From the NCBI RefSeq assembly GCF_004340525.1, contig NZ_SLWX01000003.1, positions 310,001-374,000 on the forward strand: a stretch of DNA of 64,000 bases. The letters run 5' to 3'. Of the stretch, positions 60,569 to 64,000 are shown piece by piece. Position 1 is the stretch's first letter, and each line of letters starts with the position of its first letter. Under the pieces are notes generated by a model. That model did no database searches. It worked only from the letters and a program-made list of their open reading frames with translations, and had not been told where the DNA came from. The position numbers were made by a program, and so were the translations under genes. Source of the stretch: Chromatocurvus halotolerans. Its GTDB lineage: Bacteria; Pseudomonadota; Gammaproteobacteria; Pseudomonadales; Halieaceae.

Positions 60569-60928
60569 ATGCCAATTTACGAGTACGTTTGTGAATCCTG
60601 TGGAGAGCTGACCGAAGCGCTGCGGAAAATCAGTGATCCGCCGCTTGAGATCTGCCCTGCCTGCGGTCAGCCCGCGCTGCGGAAAAAGGTGTCGGCTGCG
60701 GCGTTCCGGCTCAAGGGCGGCGGCTGGTACGAGACGGATTTCAAGACCGGGGACAAGAAGAAGAATCTGGTCGCCGATGAGAGCAAGTCCTCGAATGCCC
60801 CGGACAAGCCGGCCGATGCGGCAAAGGCTTCGCCGTCTGAATCGGGGTCTGCCGGTTCGAAAGCATCCGCCGACAAGCCGGACAAGAGCAAAGGCACCAC
60901 GAGTGGCGGCAGTTCCAGCGCCGCCTGA
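60569..60928 (+). CDS. FmdB-type zinc ribbon protein
   Basis: A 119-aa protein. The N-terminal FmdB zinc ribbon carries YVCESCGE and ICPACGQP (two CxxC pairs, residues ~8-34), then KVSAAAFRLKGGGWYETDF. Residues ~65-119 are low-complexity Ser/Lys/Ala/Asp and likely disordered. It is encoded 45 bp before aspS, a common arrangement. Function unknown. Confidence 0.9.
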   Translation: MPIYEYVCESCGELTEALRKISDPPLEICPACGQPALRKKVSAAAFRLKGGGWYETDFKTGDKKKNLVADESKSSNAPDKPADAAKASPSESGSAGSKASADKPDKSKGTTSGGSSSAA

Positions 60929-60973
60929 ACCCGTGCCCGGGAGGGCGTTCAAGAGCCGGAGATACAAACCATC

Positions 60974-62746
60974 ATGCGCAGCCACTATTGCGGTGTACTG
61001 ACCGCCGCAGACATTGACCAGACTGTCACATTATGCGGCTGGGTAGATCGTCGCCGCGACCACGGCGGCGTCATTTTTCTGGATGTGCGAGACCGCGAGG
61101 GCATCGTCCAGGTGGTATTCGATCCGGACACCGAGGAGCACTTCGCGCGCGCCGACAGGGTGCGCAGTGAGTATGTGCTGCAGATTACCGGTCGAGTCCG
61201 CGCGCGCAGCGATGCCACCGTCAATCCAACGATGGCGACCGGCGCCATTGAAGTTCTTGGCAAGCAGCTGGAAATCCTCAACGGCGCCGAGACGCCGCCT
61301 TTCCAGCTCGATGAGCACACCGCCGTGGGCGAGGAGGTGCGACTTCGCTTCCGCTACATGGATCTGCGTCGTCCGGAAATGCAGTCGCGGCTGGTCATGC
61401 GCTCGCGAATTACTGCTGCGGTGCGCCGTTTTCTGGAAGACGAGGGTTTTCTCGACATCGAGACACCCATCCTGACCCGGGCGACGCCTGAAGGTGCTCG
61501 CGATTACCTCGTCCCCAGCCGTACCCATCCCGGCAAATTCTTTGCCCTGCCGCAGTCGCCCCAGCTGTTCAAGCAGCTGCTCATGGTGTCGGGCTTTGAC
61601 CGCTATTATCAGATTGCCAAATGTTTCCGTGATGAGGACCTGCGCGCCGATCGACAGCCGGAGTTTACGCAGATCGATATCGAGACGGCCTTCCTTGACG
61701 AAACCGCCATCATGGATATCACGGAGCGTATGGTGCGCTCTCTTTTCTCCAGCGTGCTGGATGTCGACCTTGGCGCATTTCCGCACATGACCTGGCGCGA
61801 GGCCATGTCGCGCTACGGCTCTGACAAGCCTGATCTGCGCATTCCGCTTGAACTGGTGACGGTCGACGACCTGATGCAGCAAGTGGACTTCAAGGTTTTC
61901 CGGGGCCCGGCGGACGATCCTGGCGGCCGTGTCGCTGCCCTGCGCGTGCCCGGCGGTGCAACAATCAGCCGTAAGGAGATTGACGATTACACGCGCTATG
62001 TCGGCATTTTCGGCGCTCGTGGCCTGGCCTGGATCAAGGTCAACGACCTCGCTGCCGGTGTCGAAGGGCTGCAGTCTCCCATTCTGAAGTTCATGCCGGA
62101 ATCCGTGATTGCCGACATGATGCAGCGCCTGCAGGCAGAGAATGGCGATATCATTTTCTTCGGTGCCGATCGGGAGTCGGTGGTCAACGAATCGCTCGGT
62201 GCATTGCGTGTGCGTGTCGGCGAGGATCTTGGCATGGTTGCCGAGGGCTGGGCGCCGCTGTGGGTCGTGGACTTTCCCATGTTCGAGCCGACCGATGCGG
62301 GCTGGACGCCCCTGCATCACCCGTTTACCGCGCCGGCCTGCAGCCTGGAAACCCTGCAGCAGGCGCCGGGTGAGGCGCTGTCGCGAGCCTACGATATGGT
62401 GCTCAACGGCACCGAGCTCGGCGGTGGCAGTATCCGTATTCACGAGCCGGCCATGCAGTCCGCGGTGTTCGATGTTCTGGGTATCGACGAGACAGAGGCG
62501 CGGGAGAAGTTTGGCTTTCTGCTGGACGCTTTAAAGTACGGTGCTCCGCCGCATGGCGGCCTCGCCTTCGGACTCGACCGCATCGTCATGCTGATGACGT
62601 CGGCATCCTCCATCCGGGATGTGATCGCGTTCCCGAAAACCCAGTCTGCCCAGTGCCTGATGACGGATGCGCCCGGCGTCGTGGTCGATGACCAGCTGCG
62701 CGACCTCAATATTCGCCTGCGGCAGTTGCCGCCGACGGAGCAGTAG
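60974..62746 (+). CDS. aspS: Aspartyl-tRNA synthetase
   Basis: A 590-aa bacterial-type class II enzyme with OB-fold anticodon domain ([21 protein letters not shown]), catalytic motif 2 [18 protein letters not shown] and motif 3 [13 protein letters not shown], and a GAD insertion. His30 lies where Pseudomonas aeruginosa, which has a non-discriminating enzyme, has His31, so it may also charge tRNA-Asn; this depends on the rest of the genome. GGAGA precedes the start. Confidence 0.97.
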   Translation: MRSHYCGVLTAADIDQTVTLCGWVDRRRDHGGVIFLDVRDREGIVQVVFDPDTEEHFARADRVRSEYVLQITGRVRARSDATVNPTMATGAIEVLGKQLEILNGAETPPFQLDEHTAVGEEVRLRFRYMDLRRPEMQSRLVMRSRITAAVRRFLEDEGFLDIETPILTRATPEGARDYLVPSRTHPGKFFALPQSPQLFKQLLMVSGFDRYYQIAKCFRDEDLRADRQPEFTQIDIETAFLDETAIMDITERMVRSLFSSVLDVDLGAFPHMTWREAMSRYGSDKPDLRIPLELVTVDDLMQQVDFKVFRGPADDPGGRVAALRVPGGATISRKEIDDYTRYVGIFGARGLAWIKVNDLAAGVEGLQSPILKFMPESVIADMMQRLQAENGDIIFFGADRESVVNESLGALRVRVGEDLGMVAEGWAPLWVVDFPMFEPTDAGWTPLHHPFTAPACSLETLQQAPGEALSRAYDMVLNGTELGGGSIRIHEPAMQSAVFDVLGIDETEAREKFGFLLDALKYGAPPHGGLAFGLDRIVMLMTSASSIRDVIAFPKTQSAQCLMTDAPGVVVDDQLRDLNIRLRQLPPTEQ

Positions 62747-62800
62747 GGCGAGGGCAATGCCTGCCTGACCATCGGCAGGTGCAGAAGCAGGAGCCAGGAT

Positions 62801-63550
62801 ATGGCCGGTCACAGTAAATGGGCCAACATCAAGCATCGCAAGGCGGCGCAGGACGCCAGGCGCGGAAAGATGTTCACCAAGCTGATCCGCGAACTTGTGG
62901 TCGCCGCCAGGCAGGGTGGGCCGCTGCCGGAGGACAATCCGCGGCTCAGGGCTGCAGTGGACAAGGCGCTTGGAGCCAACATGACCCGGGACACGGTGGA
63001 TCGGGCCATCGCAAGGGGTGCCGGCACCAACGACAGCGACAACGTCGAGGAAGTCACCTACGAAGGCTACGCGGCCGGCGGCATTGCCGTGCTGGTCGAA
63101 ACGATGACCGACAATCGCAATCGTACCGTGGCCGAGATCCGTCACGCTTTCAGCAAGCGCGGAGGCAATCTTGGCACGGACGGTTCGGTAGCCTACCTCT
63201 TCGAGCGCAAGGGTCAGCTCGTTTTCCCTGCAGGCACCGATGAGGTGCGCGTCATGGAGGTGGCGCTGGAAGCCGGTGCCGAGGACATTCGCAGCCACGA
63301 CGACGGCTCGCTGGAACTCAGCACCGCCTGGGAAGACTTCTACGCAGTGAAAACTGCCATGGAAGAGGCCGGGCTGGAACTCGAGTCGGGCGAGGTCACG
63401 CTGATTGCCAGCACGACGGTTCCGGTGGACGCTGCCGGCGCAGAGGGCCTGATGGCGCTTGTCGACGCGCTGGAAGATCTCGACGATGTGCAGAATGTCT
63501 ACACGAATGTTGAGATTCCGGATGAGGTGCTTGCCGCACTGCAGGGGTGA
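62801..63550 (+). CDS. YebC/PmpR family protein
   Basis: A 249-aa protein opening [20 protein letters not shown], the unmistakable family start. It was described as a transcriptional regulator (PmpR) and more recently as a factor that relieves ribosome stalling at proline runs. The usual next gene, ruvC, does not follow in the visible 450 bp; two repeats do. Confidence 0.96.
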   Translation: MAGHSKWANIKHRKAAQDARRGKMFTKLIRELVVAARQGGPLPEDNPRLRAAVDKALGANMTRDTVDRAIARGAGTNDSDNVEEVTYEGYAAGGIAVLVETMTDNRNRTVAEIRHAFSKRGGNLGTDGSVAYLFERKGQLVFPAGTDEVRVMEVALEAGAEDIRSHDDGSLELSTAWEDFYAVKTAMEEAGLELESGEVTLIASTTVPVDAAGAEGLMALVDALEDLDDVQNVYTNVEIPDEVLAALQG

Positions 63551-63565
63551 TGGACTTCGTAGCCC

Positions 63566-63678
63566 GGTCCGCTTTCCGGGCCCGGCGTTTCGAGACTCGC
63601 CGTGAACCCATCCGTGGGGGCTCAGGCTCGGCGTCCTGCCTCGCATGGTCTCGAAACGCCGGGCCCGGAAAACGGACC
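63566..63678. repeat. Composite palindromic repeat, copy 2
   Basis: Arms 63566-63596 and 63648-63678 match at 30 of 31 positions. The shared unit 63588-63656 has the same left half as copy 1 (TCGCCGTGAACCCATCC) but its right half is altered, without the GGCGCC palindrome. Outer arms (GGTCCG..TTTCCGGGCCCGG) are unlike those of the other copies. It begins 15 bp after the yebC stop. Confidence 0.92.
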
Positions 63679-63827
63679 TGACCAGCGGTCCTACTCCCCG
63701 AAAGCGATCGTGCTGCGGCTGAGCATTACCGAACTTGCCGCGTGGCCCACTGGCTGTCAGTGATGGCGTCACTACGAATCGGTAACAATTGCTGCATCGA
63801 AGCGGATTTGTCGGCGCCACGGAGTAC
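63679..63827. other. Spacer between repeat copies 2 and 3
   Basis: About 150 bp in which I recognise no gene, promoter or RNA. Confidence 0.5.
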
Positions 63828-63941
63828 GGCCAGCGACCCGTGCCGGGCGTTTCGAGACCGTCGGCGCCATGGATGGCGCCGCCGAGCCGCCACGGATGGC
63901 TTCACGGCGAGTCTCGAAACGCCCGACACGGGTCGCTGGCC
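63828..63941. repeat. Composite palindromic repeat, copy 3 (inverted)
   Basis: Arms 63828-63858 and 63911-63941 match at 30 of 31 positions. The unit 63850-63919 is in the opposite orientation; its reverse complement reads TCGCCGTGAAGCCATCC then GGCGCCATCCATGGCGCC, nearly as copy 1. The outer arms begin GGCCAGCGACCCGTG, again unique to this copy. Confidence 0.92.
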
Positions 63942-64000
63942 GGCCACGGAGCTCGATCTCCGCTGGCAATACTGTTCATTTATACATACCATGCCAGAAC
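63942..64000. other. Right-edge sequence, possibly upstream of a gene
   Basis: The last 30 bases are AT-rich and end with an ATG at 63991 (MPE...). CTGTTCATTTATACAT (63972-63987) resembles half of a LexA box (CTG-N10-CAG) but ends CAT. Too short to judge. Confidence 0.25.

Noticed and set aside
61031-62443. 470-codon minus-strand open frame
   Set aside because: Antisense of aspS; no motifs.
62531-63820. 429-codon minus-strand frame running across repeat copy 2
   Set aside because: Antisense of yebC and of the aspS end, and passes through a palindromic repeat.
63726-63992. 88-codon minus-strand frame at the right edge
   Set aside because: It runs through repeat copy 3 and encodes a low-complexity Arg/Ser-rich string.

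Overview
The window is about 64 kb of GC-rich chromosomal DNA from a gammaproteobacterium. Gene content and order resemble Pseudomonas and its relatives: hslO-pckA, argF/argD next to grxD-bfr-bfd, proA-nadD-rsfS-rlmH-mrdA-rodA-mltB-rlpA-dacA-ybeD-lipB, fadBA, and fmdB-aspS-yebC. Three TonB-dependent receptors of the large 'EEVxVxARKR' type, phasins and a polyhydroxyalkanoate (PHA) system protein suggest a marine oligotroph, perhaps of the Halieaceae/OM60-NOR5 kind. That placement is inference; there is no rRNA in the window. I see no prophage, insertion sequence, CRISPR array or defence island.

Left part (1-24 kb): a leftward operon moxR - VWA - DUF1631 (the last runs off the left edge), moaA, a DASS dicarboxylate transporter, a PqiA-like protein overlapping a peroxiredoxin tail to tail, and a methyltransferase. 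Next is a PHA granule block: two phasins with basic histone-like tails and a PhaD-like TetR regulator, with a PHA-system protein about 4 kb away and no synthase in view. pckA, hslO, an EamA transporter, a patatin-like lipase with an AraC regulator facing a ferritin-like di-iron protein, a Nudix hydrolase, rpsT, a tyrosine-phosphatase-like protein, a PlsC-like acyltransferase and dinG follow.

Middle part (24-43 kb): three TonB receptors on the minus strand, two of them clear paralogs, flank fpr, tRNA-Gly(CCC) and a yqcC-like gene. Then come fadBA for beta-oxidation, argF/argD, grxD, bfr, and bfd with a Fur-box-like promoter.

Right part (40.7-64 kb): a long rightward operon-like run for proline and NAD synthesis, ribosome maturation, cell-wall elongation and lipoylation, ending with prfC. 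After it lie glutathione peroxidase, an acyl desaturase, an EEP-family phosphatase/nuclease, a glutamine-synthetase-like ligase with a LuxR regulator, a lytic transglycosylase, proS, an HU protein with a lysine-rich N-terminal tail, fmdB, aspS and yebC.

The least ordinary signal is a set of three composite palindromes (52131-52252, 63566-63678, 63828-63941). Each has the same ~70-bp unit, ending in TTTCGAGAC/GTCTCGAAA, between long inverted arms whose outer sequence is different in every copy. Two other long hairpins (23778-23818, 39602-39640) sit between convergent genes without the unit, as an empty version would.
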